From CAYZXK01 sp964482395 (GTDB lineage: Bacteria; Planctomycetota; Phycisphaerae; UBA1845; Fen-1342), in NCBI GenBank assembly GCA_964482395.1, contig CAYZXK010000086.1, positions 1 through 18,662 on the forward strand: DNA of 18,662 nucleotides, read 5' to 3'. This document shows positions 7,402 to 13,811 of the stretch, in pieces (position 1 is the first letter of the stretch; every line of letters starts with the position of its first letter). Made by a program: the position numbers and the translations under genes. Under the pieces are notes generated by a model. That model was given only the letters and a program-made list of their open reading frames with translations, was not told where the DNA came from and ran no database searches.

Positions 7402-8529
7402 ATGAACCTCGAAGAAATCCGCTCCCAGTTCCCGATCACCCGGCACTACAACTTCCAGGACCACGCCGGCATAGCCCCCCTCTCGGCCCCCGCGGCCCAG
7501 GCCATGGCGGCGTATGCCCAGGAACTGGCCGAATGGGCCTACCTCAAGGGCACCTACCATCGAACCATCGATCACGTGCGGCAGGCCGCCGCCCGCCTGC
7601 TCAACGCCGACCCGGACGAGATCACGTTTGTCAAGAACACCTCCGAAGGCATCAACTACGTGGCCAACGGGATCCAGTGGGTCACGGGCGATAACGTCGT
7701 CTCCAACGCCATGGAGTTCCCGGCCAATGTCTACCCCTGGATGAACCTGGAACACCGCGGCGTAAACCTCAAGGTGGTGGCCGAGGAAAACGGGCGGATC
7801 CCGTTCGATCGCCTGGCAGCCGCCATCGACCGGCGAACCCGTGTGGTGGCTATCTCCGCAGTCCAGTGGAGCAACGGCTTCCGCACCGATCTGGTCCGAC
7901 TTGGCGAGCTGTGCGCCAGCCGGGGCGTGCTGCTCTGCGTCGACGCGATTCAGGCCCTGGGGGTCCACCCCATCGACGTCCGCAAAATGGGCATCGACTT
8001 TCTCGCGGCCGACGGGCACAAGTGGCTGTGCGGGCCCGACGGGGCGGGCATCTTCTTTTGCCGACGTGAACTGCTGGGCCACCTGCGGCCCAGCGAGCCC
8101 GGGTACCTCTGCATGAAGCTGGACTGGGACAGCCGCGAGCGAAAGCTGGAATTCCGGGACGATGCCCGGCGGTTCGACAGCGGCGCCTACAACCTGGCCG
8201 GAATCTGTGCGTTGGGGGCGTCCATCAACTTGCTGCTGGAAGTTGGGATCGAGGAAGTCCAGAGACGGGTCAAGCAACTGACTGACCGATTAGTGGAAGG
8301 ACTGAACCGCAAGGGCTGGAAAGTGTGCAGCCCGCGCACCTCCAGCGAATGGAGCGGGATCGTCTCCTTTGCTTCCGATAAGCATGACCTGCCCAACCTG
8401 CAAAAACATCTCCGGGAAGAGTTCAAGATCGTGGTGGCTCGCCGACTGGGCCGCCTGCGGGCCAGCCCGCACTTCTACAACACGCCTGAGGAAATCGATC
8501 AACTGGTCGACGCCCTCCCCGGGCACTGA
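7402..8529 (+). CDS. Class V aminotransferase (cysteine-desulfurase-like fold)
   Basis: PLP-dependent enzyme of 375 residues starting at the ATG at 7402, which has a short AGG ribosome site. The PLP-binding Lys207 sits in AADGHKWLCGPDGAG, and the preceding VDAIQALGVHPIDV carries the aspartate that pairs with the pyridine nitrogen. An ITFVKNTSEGINYVANGI segment near the N-terminus matches the cofactor phosphate-binding region. The C-terminal half (RRFDSGAYNLAGICALGASINLLLEVG, then RASPHFYNTPEEIDQLVDAL) is also typical of class V enzymes. I see no recognisable active-site cysteine loop, so a true cysteine desulfurase is not supported. A selenocysteine-lyase-like or kynureninase-like enzyme is possible, and the substrate is not predictable. 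It stands alone, divergent from hslU. Confidence 0.9.
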   Translation: MNLEEIRSQFPITRHYNFQDHAGIAPLSAPAAQAMAAYAQELAEWAYLKGTYHRTIDHVRQAAARLLNADPDEITFVKNTSEGINYVANGIQWVTGDNVVSNAMEFPANVYPWMNLEHRGVNLKVVAEENGRIPFDRLAAAIDRRTRVVAISAVQWSNGFRTDLVRLGELCASRGVLLCVDAIQALGVHPIDVRKMGIDFLAADGHKWLCGPDGAGIFFCRRELLGHLRPSEPGYLCMKLDWDSRERKLEFRDDARRFDSGAYNLAGICALGASINLLLEVGIEEVQRRVKQLTDRLVEGLNRKGWKVCSPRTSSEWSGIVSFASDKHDLPNLQKHLREEFKIVVARRLGRLRASPHFYNTPEEIDQLVDALPGH

Positions 8530-8762
8530 CGCAGCAGCGCCGCGCTCCACCCAAGTCATAAGCGACCAGAGCCCGGAGCGTCAGTGACGGGCCAACCGAT
8601 TAGCGGCAGCGAGGGACCGAGTAACCACAAGCCCGATTCCAGTGCGGGCCGTCTTCAGTCTGGCGGCGAACCGCTTTCTGGACCCTTGCTGCTCTCCCCG
8701 ACCGGTCGCTGTTCTTATAAGGCGCCAGGCTAGCGTGCCATAATTAACCCGCAGGGGGCCGC

Positions 8763-8814
8763 ATCAGTCGAAAACGCACGCTGCCGCGCGAGTCGCGCCG
8801 GCAGCCCCACTGAT
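8763..8814. repeat. Nested inverted repeat / strong stem-loop
   Basis: The outer arms are ATCAGT (8763-8768) and ACTGAT (8809-8814). The inner stem is GCTGCCGCGCG (8780-8790) against CGCG plus CGGCAGC (8794-8805), with one bulged C and the three-base loop AGT. There is no T-run, so it is not a standard terminator. It could be a structured RNA, a protein-binding site or the remains of a mobile repeat. Confidence 0.5.
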
Positions 8815-8907
8815 TAGACGGTTGACGAACAATCGAGCCTTCAAGGACTTGCGCGATGGCTGGCGAGCGAGTCCGAGCCGGCGTGGTCGCCGACGGCGCG
8901 TCGGCCC

Positions 8908-8938
8908 TTGAACCGGCACCCCGGGCCGGCAATATAAT
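8908..8938 (+). promoter_or_regulatory. Promoter with perfect -10 for the small acidic protein gene
   Basis: TTGAAC (8908-8913), a 19-base spacer, then the consensus TATAAT (8933-8938). It lies 46 bases before the ATG at 8984. The spacer is two bases over optimum. The perfect -10 stands out against a GC-rich background. Confidence 0.55.
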
Positions 8939-8983
8939 GAGTGTGGCGAGGTGCCGGCGAGCGTCTCGCCCGGGAATGAAGCG

Positions 8984-9232
8984 ATGAAGAAGACGGCTCT
9001 CATGATCCGCTGTGTCCCGCGATACGGCTTCGACAACACCGAGGTCCGAACGGTCGATCTGGACCTGCCGCGTGACGTGGACGAGGCGACGGTGCGCGAG
9101 GCCCTGACGTTCTATTTCGCTTCGCGCGGGATCGGCGACGCGCTCTACGACGTAGGCAGCGACGACTACGGATTCTACGCGATCATCAATGACGAAGCCT
9201 ACGATTCGCGTTGGGGCACGCCGCTTCTGTGA
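8984..9232 (+). CDS. Small acidic protein of unknown function
   Basis: An 82-residue protein starting at the ATG at 8984, with GAAG about six bases upstream. A longer frame from 8951 is less likely because the promoter would leave almost no leader. The N-terminus (MKKTALMIRCVPRYGF) is followed by a strand-like TVDLDLPRDVDE, a helix (ATVREALTFYFASRGI) and an acidic aromatic stretch (GDALYDVGSDDYGFYAIINDEAYDS). There is no signal peptide, membrane span or metal-ligand cluster, so it is probably a soluble cytoplasmic alpha/beta protein. Its own strong promoter and normal codon use support a real gene. It is convergent with the glycosyltransferase downstream. I do not recognise the family. Confidence 0.65.
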   Translation: MKKTALMIRCVPRYGFDNTEVRTVDLDLPRDVDEATVREALTFYFASRGIGDALYDVGSDDYGFYAIINDEAYDSRWGTPLL

Positions 9233-9256
9233 GTTGACCGTCCCGACGTCACCGCA

Positions 9257-9994
9257 TCAGGCCGAAACCTCGCCCGAGCGGCCCTCCCGTTTGATTTGCC
9301 GATACAGCTTGAACAGCTCCTTGAAGGCCCGGAGTATGACTTTCAGGTTGGCGCCGGTCTGGCTGCCGGCGGTCCGCGGGTAGTGGTGCACTCCGATCTG
9401 GGCGATGGAGTATCCCAGGTTCCGGGCTTTGGCCAGCATCTCGGTGTCGATCAACGCCCCTTTGCTGCGCAGGGTGATCCGCTCGATGAAGGTACGCGGA
9501 TAGATTTTGAAGGCACAGTCGATGTCCTTCAGTCCGATCCCGAACAGCAGATTGACCAGAGTCGACCAGGCCCAGGCGTTGATCTTGCGCAGCAGCGGGT
9601 CTTTCCGATCCAGTCGGTAGCAGGAAACGATGTCGTGCGTCTCCAGCAGCGGCAGCACCTTGGACAGCTCGTTGAAGTCGAACTGCCCGTCGCCGTCGGT
9701 GTAGAAGATCCAGTTTTTGCGGGCCTCCCGAAAGCCGCGGGTCAGGGCCCCTCCGTAGCCCAGGTTCGGCCGGTTGTGGACCGCGCGGACATTGGGAATC
9801 TCGGCCGCCAGCCGGTCGGCTATCTCGCCGGTGCGATCCTGGCTGCCATCGTCGACGATCAGCACCTCGTAGTCGTCGGCCAGGCGCTGCGCCACCTCGA
9901 CCGCGGCCCGGGTCACCCGCTCGACATTGGCCTCCTCGTTGTAGCATGGAAAGAAGATGGTCAATGACAATGGTTTGAGGGGTGGTCGCTCCAT
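9257..9994 (-). CDS. Family 2 glycosyltransferase (dolichol/undecaprenyl-phosphate sugar transferase type)
   Basis: A 245-residue GT-A enzyme that probably transfers a sugar from a nucleotide donor to a lipid carrier at the inner face of the membrane. Visible motifs are FFPCYNEEANV (14-24), VDDGSQDRT (48-55), NLGYGGALTRGF (77-88), and the metal-binding DGDGQFD (100-106). The acceptor-side segment is DIDCAFKIYPR (157-167). It has no membrane span at the C-terminus, unlike the longer GtrB or ArnC types, and fits the short DPM1-like class. The start at 9994 has GGGAG ten bases upstream. The minus-strand frame running 9249-10226 is a shadow in another register. The gene is divergent from the uracil-DNA glycosylase. 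The donor sugar cannot be told from sequence. Confidence 0.9.
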   Translation of the reverse strand: MERPPLKPLSLTIFFPCYNEEANVERVTRAAVEVAQRLADDYEVLIVDDGSQDRTGEIADRLAAEIPNVRAVHNRPNLGYGGALTRGFREARKNWIFYTDGDGQFDFNELSKVLPLLETHDIVSCYRLDRKDPLLRKINAWAWSTLVNLLFGIGLKDIDCAFKIYPRTFIERITLRSKGALIDTEMLAKARNLGYSIAQIGVHHYPRTAGSQTGANLKVILRAFKELFKLYRQIKREGRSGEVSA

Positions 9995-10086
9995 GCTGAC
10001 GCTCCCATCGGCCTGCTGCCCCGTTCACTCGCCGACTGGGGGACCTCCCGCTGCCGGCCAACTCAGCGAATCTCGCATTTCGGGCG

Positions 10087-10116
10087 ATTCTACAGCCCTG
10101 CGCGCCACAGTCGCAA
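10087..10116 (-). promoter_or_regulatory. Candidate promoter for the family 2 glycosyltransferase
   Basis: On the minus strand: TTGCGA (10111-10116), an 18-base spacer, then TAGAAT (10087-10092). The leader would be about 85 bases. It has the same TTGC start and 18-base spacer as the hslU candidate. Confidence 0.45.
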
Positions 10117-10134
10117 CGCCGGCCAGAGGGCCGC

Positions 10135-11091
10135 TTGCCGGCTGCTGGTGCCGACCGTAAGCTTTCTATCGTGAGCCAGGCCGAGCCCGGTCCAATATTG
10201 GCGGCGTTGCGTGAATGGCTGCGCAACGAGCGCAGACTGGGGGTGCCTCACTGGGCAGTCTCATCGCGCTCCAGCCAGAGTTCGTCGGCACCTTCCAGCC
10301 CGGCCCCAGTGGCCCGTGCACGCGCACGGGCGTCCGAGCAACCGCCCGCGGCTGGGGCAGCCCAAGTTGCAGAGCGCAGCTCCACGTTGCAAGCCGTGCC
10401 ACCGACGCTTACGCCCGTCATGTCGGCCGCTCCTGGCGGCCTGTTTGCCGACGATCCCAACCTGCCGCCCGTCTGCCAGCAGGAGCTATCACCGGCGGAA
10501 GCGGAGGCAGCGCTGACCGAGCTCGATACCGGTTTCGTCAGAAAGTGCACCAAATGTCGGCTGCACGAGCACCGTACGCAGACAGTTTTCGGCGTTGGAA
10601 ACCCGCGCCCGACGCTGGTCTTCGTGGGGGAGGGCCCGGGGTACGAGGAGGACGTTCAGGGGCTCCCGTTTGTCGGGCGTGCTGGGCAGCTTCTGACCCG
10701 CATGATAGCCGCCATGACTCTTACCCGGGAGCAGGTGTATATCTGCAATGTGGTCAAGTGCCGCCCGCCGGAGAATCGAACGCCCCTGCGAGATGAAATG
10801 GAAACGTGCAGCCCCTACCTTTTCCGGCAGTTAGCGATCCTGCGTCCGAAGGTGATTGTCGCCTTAGGCCGCCCGGCCTCCCAGACCCTCCTGGCCACAG
10901 ATGCGGCCATCAGCAAACTGCGGGGGCAGTTCCTGGACTTTCGGCCGCCGATGCCGCTGGCCGGCCTGAGCGGCGTGAAGATCATGCCGACCTTCCATCC
11001 CGCGTACCTGTTGCGGAACCCGGCCGCCAAGGGCGAGGCCTGGGCAGACCTTCAGCAGGTAATGCGTTTCCTCGGCCTGACGCGGAATTGA
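10135..11091 (+). CDS. Family 4 uracil-DNA glycosylase with iron-sulfur cluster
   Basis: Removes uracil from DNA as the first step of base-excision repair. The catalytic domain starts near residue 135. Cluster ligands are Cys138, Cys141, Cys209 and Cys225, in the CxxC...C...C order of this family. Motif GEGPGYEEDVQGLPFVGRAGQLL (165-187) forms the uracil pocket, followed by VYICNVVKCRPPENRTP, and the HPAYLLRNP motif (288-296) contributes the DNA-facing histidine. About 120 residues rich in Ser, Ala and Pro precede it, a linker often seen in planctomycete homologues; only the first helix (PILAALREWLRNERRLGV) looks folded. The start is uncertain. TTG at 10135 follows AGAGGG closely; GTG at 10171 has no ribosome site but removes 12 unlikely residues. 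Confidence 0.92.
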   Translation: MPAAGADRKLSIVSQAEPGPILAALREWLRNERRLGVPHWAVSSRSSQSSSAPSSPAPVARARARASEQPPAAGAAQVAERSSTLQAVPPTLTPVMSAAPGGLFADDPNLPPVCQQELSPAEAEAALTELDTGFVRKCTKCRLHEHRTQTVFGVGNPRPTLVFVGEGPGYEEDVQGLPFVGRAGQLLTRMIAAMTLTREQVYICNVVKCRPPENRTPLRDEMETCSPYLFRQLAILRPKVIVALGRPASQTLLATDAAISKLRGQFLDFRPPMPLAGLSGVKIMPTFHPAYLLRNPAAKGEAWADLQQVMRFLGLTRN

Positions 11092-11458
11092 CCTGGGCCT
11101 GCCCGGCACCACGCGGCCTCCGGTAGGGCAGTCGGCCCTCCCGGCTGGTTTGTGTGCGGGGCAAGCGACCGCGCGGCTATCAGCAAGCGCTCACGGCGGC
11201 CGGACCCGGGCACGGCAATTGGGTGGAGTGTCCTTCGGCATCTGTTTTGAGTGCTCCAGACAAGACATCGGGCGGGGGGACGCCTGGTCAGGCCAACTGT
11301 CGAAGTTCGACCGCATGCGGTGACGATAAAAAACGAGCGGTACGGGTATTTGCCCGATGGCAACTCGGAGAGGGGGAAGTATTGTCTAAACCCTGGGCAC
11401 TGTGATGTGCGTTTGGGTGCCCAAAGGTCGTCACGGACAGACTTCGAACTCGGCGGCT
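11092..11458. other. Intergenic region before the LuxR-type regulator
   Basis: After the terminator this 367-base stretch holds no gene I can support. From about 11310 the DNA becomes less GC-rich (GATAAAAAACGAG) and contains small inverted repeats such as TTTGGG-TG-CCCAAA (11412-11425), which may be an operator. In-frame starts for the regulator occur at 11402 (GTG) and 11405 (ATG), so part of this stretch may be coding. I see no clear promoter or known riboswitch. Confidence 0.4.
11120..11152 (+). terminator. Probable rho-independent terminator after the uracil-DNA glycosylase gene
   Basis: CCGGTAGGGC (11120-11129) pairs with GCCCTCCCGG (11135-11144) with a single mismatch around the loop AGTCG. 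CTGGTTTGTGTG follows and is only partly T-rich. It begins 28 bases after the stop. Confidence 0.5.
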
Positions 11459-12115
11459 ATGCAAGAGCTGGGCGTGGTTTCCGTTGCACGGCCGGCGATT
11501 TGCCTGCTGGGGCACACGGCGTTAGGCCGACGGGCCTACCGGCTACTGTTACAAGAGGACCTGGGTTACGAAGTTACTGTGGATGCTGACTTTACGCCGG
11601 TCTCGGTCTGGAATGCGCTGCGCTCCAAGCCCGATCTGGTGCTAGTCGAGGCCGACGCGCCGCGGCCCGAGGTGATTGATGCGGTGCAAATGGCCACCCG
11701 CCTTCGGCCCGAGGCGCGGATTTTGGCGATCAGCGGACCGGTCGATCCCCTACAGGTTGAACCCTGGAGTCGCTGCCGGCTGGATGGGTACGTGGTTAAG
11801 GACGCAAACACAGAGGAGCTGCGGAATGCGATCCAGTCCGTGTCAAGCGGCGGGGAATACTTCAGCCCCGGCATCCGCGAGGCCCTGTCGCGCAGCAGAT
11901 ACTGCAAGAATGGGCCGGCACGGCTGTCGCCGCGCGAAGCCCAACTGTTGCCGCTGCTGGCCCGCGGCATGACGCTTCGCGAGGCGGCCAGCGCCATGGA
12001 GATCAGCTACAAGACCGCCGACTCATATCGCACTACGCTGCTTCGCAAGCTCGGACTGCGCGACCGGGTGGAGCTGGCCCGGTACGCGATTCGGCAACGA
12101 ATAATCGATCCTTGA
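11459..12115 (+). CDS. NarL/LuxR-type response regulator with degenerate receiver
   Basis: A 218-residue DNA-binding regulator. Residues 12-130 have the receiver fold (PAICLLGHTALGRRAYRLLL at the start, ILAISGP with Ser92, DGYVVKDANTEEL with Lys114). The residue at the phosphoacceptor position is Glu64 (PDLVLVEADAP) instead of Asp, and the N-terminal acidic pair is replaced by Gly18-His19. The C-terminal LuxR helix-turn-helix spans about 154-215 (RLSPREAQLLPLLARGMTLREAA, then YKTADSYRTTLLRKLGL). Loss of the acidic pocket with Asp-to-Glu suggests phosphorylation-independent activity (inference). ATG 11459 is chosen because the fold starts soon after it. Neither it nor the ATG at 11405 has a good ribosome site, so the start is uncertain. 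No sensor kinase is adjacent. The target genes are unknown; the flanking PEGA and PilZ genes are candidates. Confidence 0.87.
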   Translation: MQELGVVSVARPAICLLGHTALGRRAYRLLLQEDLGYEVTVDADFTPVSVWNALRSKPDLVLVEADAPRPEVIDAVQMATRLRPEARILAISGPVDPLQVEPWSRCRLDGYVVKDANTEELRNAIQSVSSGGEYFSPGIREALSRSRYCKNGPARLSPREAQLLPLLARGMTLREAASAMEISYKTADSYRTTLLRKLGLRDRVELARYAIRQRIIDP

Positions 12116-12147
12116 CTAACAGGCCCGGGGAGTGGGGCAGGCAGCGC

Positions 12148-12185
12148 GGCGACTAGCAGGTGTGAGGCCGAGCCTGCTAGTCGCC
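12148..12185. terminator. Perfect 13-bp inverted repeat between convergent genes
   Basis: GGCGACTAGCAGG (12148-12160) and CCTGCTAGTCGCC (12173-12185) are exact complements around a 12-base loop. The right arm contains the TAG stop of the PEGA gene (12177-12179). With no T-run on either strand, it may act as a bidirectional terminator or as an RNA-end stabiliser. Confidence 0.55.
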
Positions 12186-12593
12186 CTCGAACAAGGCCCG
12201 CTCCCGCAGTTCGCTGGCACGCTGAACAACTTCCTCCACGCTCGGCTGCTCGGCCGGCTCCAGCGTGAAGGTCGGCAAGACGTGCTCGTCCCGGATCATC
12301 ACCGGGATCATGGTCTCGGCGACCAAGTCAATCGGCGGCAACTGATACCAGGGCGGGTTCAGGCGGTAATTGGTCTTGAGCGTCTGGTAGCCGGGCTTGC
12401 GAAGAATGATGTCGTAGTCGCCATACCACAAAAAGTGGTACTTCACCGGGCTGACGCCGACCTCCTCATCATTGACGATGACCAAAGCACCGGGCGGCTC
12501 GGTCTGGATCTTGGCGATCCGCTCGACGCACCCGCTCAAGGCCGCCAGGATCATTACTGCCGTGGGGAATTGGCCAGCCGCTTTCAGCGTCAT
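12177..12593 (-). CDS. PEGA-domain lipoprotein
   Basis: A 138-residue envelope protein. A lipoprotein signal peptide ends in LAALSGC, giving lipidation at Cys22 after cleavage. The mature part begins with a PEGA-type beta domain (IQTEPPGALVIVNDEEVGVSPVKYHF, then YDIILRKPGYQTLKTNY), a fold found on bacterial surface proteins that carries the Pro-Glu-Gly-Ala-like turn. A Pro-rich loop (NPPWYQLPPIDL) and a charged helical tail (VEEVVQRASELRERALFEGD) follow. It should be anchored in the membrane facing the periplasm or outer surface, and the helical tail may bind a partner. The start ATG at 12593 has only a weak GAG upstream, but it places the signal peptide correctly. It is convergent with the regulator and divergent from the PilZ operon. 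No enzymatic role is indicated. Confidence 0.85.
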   Translation of the reverse strand: MTLKAAGQFPTAVMILAALSGCVERIAKIQTEPPGALVIVNDEEVGVSPVKYHFLWYGDYDIILRKPGYQTLKTNYRLNPPWYQLPPIDLVAETMIPVMIRDEHVLPTFTLEPAEQPSVEEVVQRASELRERALFEGD

Positions 12594-12632
12594 GCCGTGA
12601 TCTCGATCCGAGGTCGGAAACCAGCCGCCGGC

Positions 12633-12638
12633 ATTCTA
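12633..12638 (-). promoter_or_regulatory. Candidate -10 box for the PEGA lipoprotein gene
   Basis: TAGAAT on the minus strand, 39 bases upstream of the ATG at 12593. The -35 region is poor (CTGGAA at 17 bases), so confidence is low. Confidence 0.3.
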
Positions 12639-12900
12639 ACCGGACCATCGCCGACTTCCAGGCGGCGGAAGTTATTAGCAGTTGGCCACTCTTATCCGGA
12701 TACTCGCCGGGGAGCAAGCAGGATTATCCGGGGCGGAGAAACCGCCAGCCGCCTCAGGTCACCTTATGCGTCCAAGGCCTGTCGGGGAAGGCCGTGCGAC
12801 TGCCTCCTAATCGGACCTGTCCGATAGGCGATGGTCGCGCGCCGGGCATCAACTGATCTTCGGGGACTGGTTTCCGCCCATCACAATGAGCGTTGGTCCT

Positions 12901-12930
12901 TTGGCAGTCGGGCGAGGCGCCGAATAAATC
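12901..12930 (+). promoter_or_regulatory. Candidate promoter for the PilZ operon
   Basis: TTGGCA (12901-12906, five of six consensus bases), then after 17-18 bases an AT-rich patch ATAAATC (12924-12930). The -10 match is poor. The leader would be about 130 bases. Confidence 0.35.
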
Positions 12931-13061
12931 GCTTGCGGGCATGCCATTGGGAGACGAGCCGCAAGGTCCGTCCGCCGGGCCGGTTGTTTCGGACTGGAGT
13001 GGGCCGGGCCACGTGCCGACCCGACTATCAGCCGGCCCGGCTGTCATCCGGAGGAAATGGA

Positions 13062-13808
13062 GTGCTATCCCTGACCCAGCGTAGAACGCAACTGGAGCTA
13101 TTAGAAGCCGTATGCCGTCAGCGCCGGCACGCACGCGTGCGCCTGGCACCCGGCCCAAGCGGCAGTTGCCAGGCCACCACGCGTTTTGTCGCTCTGTCGC
13201 GGGAAGGGATCGTTCTGGAATGGCCAGTCGGCGGGATCGGAAATCTTCCGGCCGGCGGGCAGATGGTAGACGTCTTCTTCGAACACGACGGCCAGCGGCT
13301 CAGTTTCCGGACCCACACTTGCGGGCGGGGCTGCTGGACACTGGATGATGGAGATCAACTCCCGGTTTGGACTTTGAAGCTGCCGCTGTGTATTCGGCGA
13401 TGGGAGCCTCGTCACCATTTCCGGGTCCGGCTGCCCTCGCTGGCGGCCACCTGTACCAGCGTGGCCGACGATCAGCGTAGTTTCAGGGCCCAGCTTCGAG
13501 ATATCGCGCCCGGCGGTCTGCAAGCCGTCGCACCTGGGGACGCGGCCGAGACGGTCCGACCCGGCGAACTGCTGTGGACCCGGTTCCAACTGCCCGACCA
13601 GGGCGGAGCGGTGGAATTCGTGGTCCGAGTCGCCCACACCCGGCCGGATCGCCAACGCAAGTCGGTGATCTTCGGCTGCAAGTTCTGCCCCGGCGACGAC
13701 GCCAGCACTCAGTGGCGTCAGCTCGCCCGGATTCAGCGTTTCTGCCTTACCCACTTCGGCAGCGGGTCGGACGAGCAAAAGCGATCAAGCGACGACGGAG
13801 GAGCCTGA
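13062..13808 (+). CDS. PilZ-domain protein, first of three
   Basis: A 248-residue probable c-di-GMP effector. The GTG at 13062 is chosen because GGAGG lies seven bases upstream; a longer frame has no such site. The N-terminal half (about 20-110) is a YcgR-N-like beta domain. It contains CQATTRFVALSREGIVLEWPVGG, then VDVFFEHDGQRLSFRTHTCG. The PilZ domain follows from about residue 117, with the RxxxR motif (Arg117...Arg121, RHHFR) and Asp147-Ile-Ala-Pro-Gly-Gly in place of the usual D/N-x-S-x-x-G. The Ala at the Ser position may weaken ligand contact but is tolerated in some PilZ domains. The C-terminus is Ser/Asp-rich and ends three bases before the next gene. The bound partner is unknown. 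Confidence 0.8.
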   Translation: MLSLTQRRTQLELLEAVCRQRRHARVRLAPGPSGSCQATTRFVALSREGIVLEWPVGGIGNLPAGGQMVDVFFEHDGQRLSFRTHTCGRGCWTLDDGDQLPVWTLKLPLCIRRWEPRHHFRVRLPSLAATCTSVADDQRSFRAQLRDIAPGGLQAVAPGDAAETVRPGELLWTRFQLPDQGGAVEFVVRVAHTRPDRQRKSVIFGCKFCPGDDASTQWRQLARIQRFCLTHFGSGSDEQKRSSDDGGA

Positions 13809-13811
13809 GCC

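Larger units (their letters stand above)
8530..8983. other. Intergenic region with inverted repeats and a promoter
   Basis: This 454-base gap separates the aminotransferase from a small acidic protein gene. It has AT-rich patches (TTATAAGG near 8716 and CATAATTAACC near 8739), a strong nested inverted repeat at 8763-8814 and a near-consensus promoter at 8908-8938. A minus-strand open frame of 62 codons (8744-8932) shows no family features and I do not support it. I see no tRNA or recognisable riboswitch. Confidence 0.5.
12594..13061. other. Divergent intergenic region between PEGA lipoprotein and PilZ operon
   Basis: This 468-base stretch holds the regulatory DNA of both genes. It contains the -10 candidate at 12633, an 8-base direct repeat TTATCCGG at 12692 and 12724 (32 bases apart), and a promoter candidate at 12901-12930. 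A longer open frame of the first PilZ gene extends back to 12831, but its low-complexity Arg-rich content and the strong ribosome site at 13050 argue against coding there. I see no recognisable riboswitch. Confidence 0.45.

Noticed and set aside
8744..8932. 62-codon minus-strand frame in the gap before the small acidic protein
   Set aside because: It covers the inverted repeat and the promoter, has Arg/Ser-rich content, and shows no family features.
9249..10226. 325-codon minus-strand frame covering the family 2 glycosyltransferase
   Set aside because: It is in another register from the glycosyltransferase motifs and its product is Arg/Gly-rich without motifs. Its length reflects GC content.
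12132..12827. 231-codon plus-strand frame opposite the PEGA lipoprotein gene
   Set aside because: Antisense shadow. The minus strand shows a lipobox and PEGA motifs, while this frame shows none.
12840..13050. Leader of the PilZ operon considered as a cobalamin or c-di-GMP riboswitch
   Set aside because: A few short matches (GCCATTGGGAG) occur, but the required core motifs are absent.
12831..13061. Extension of the first PilZ gene back to 12831
   Set aside because: The added residues are Arg-rich and featureless, the candidate promoter lies inside the extension, and a strong GGAGG supports the GTG at 13062.
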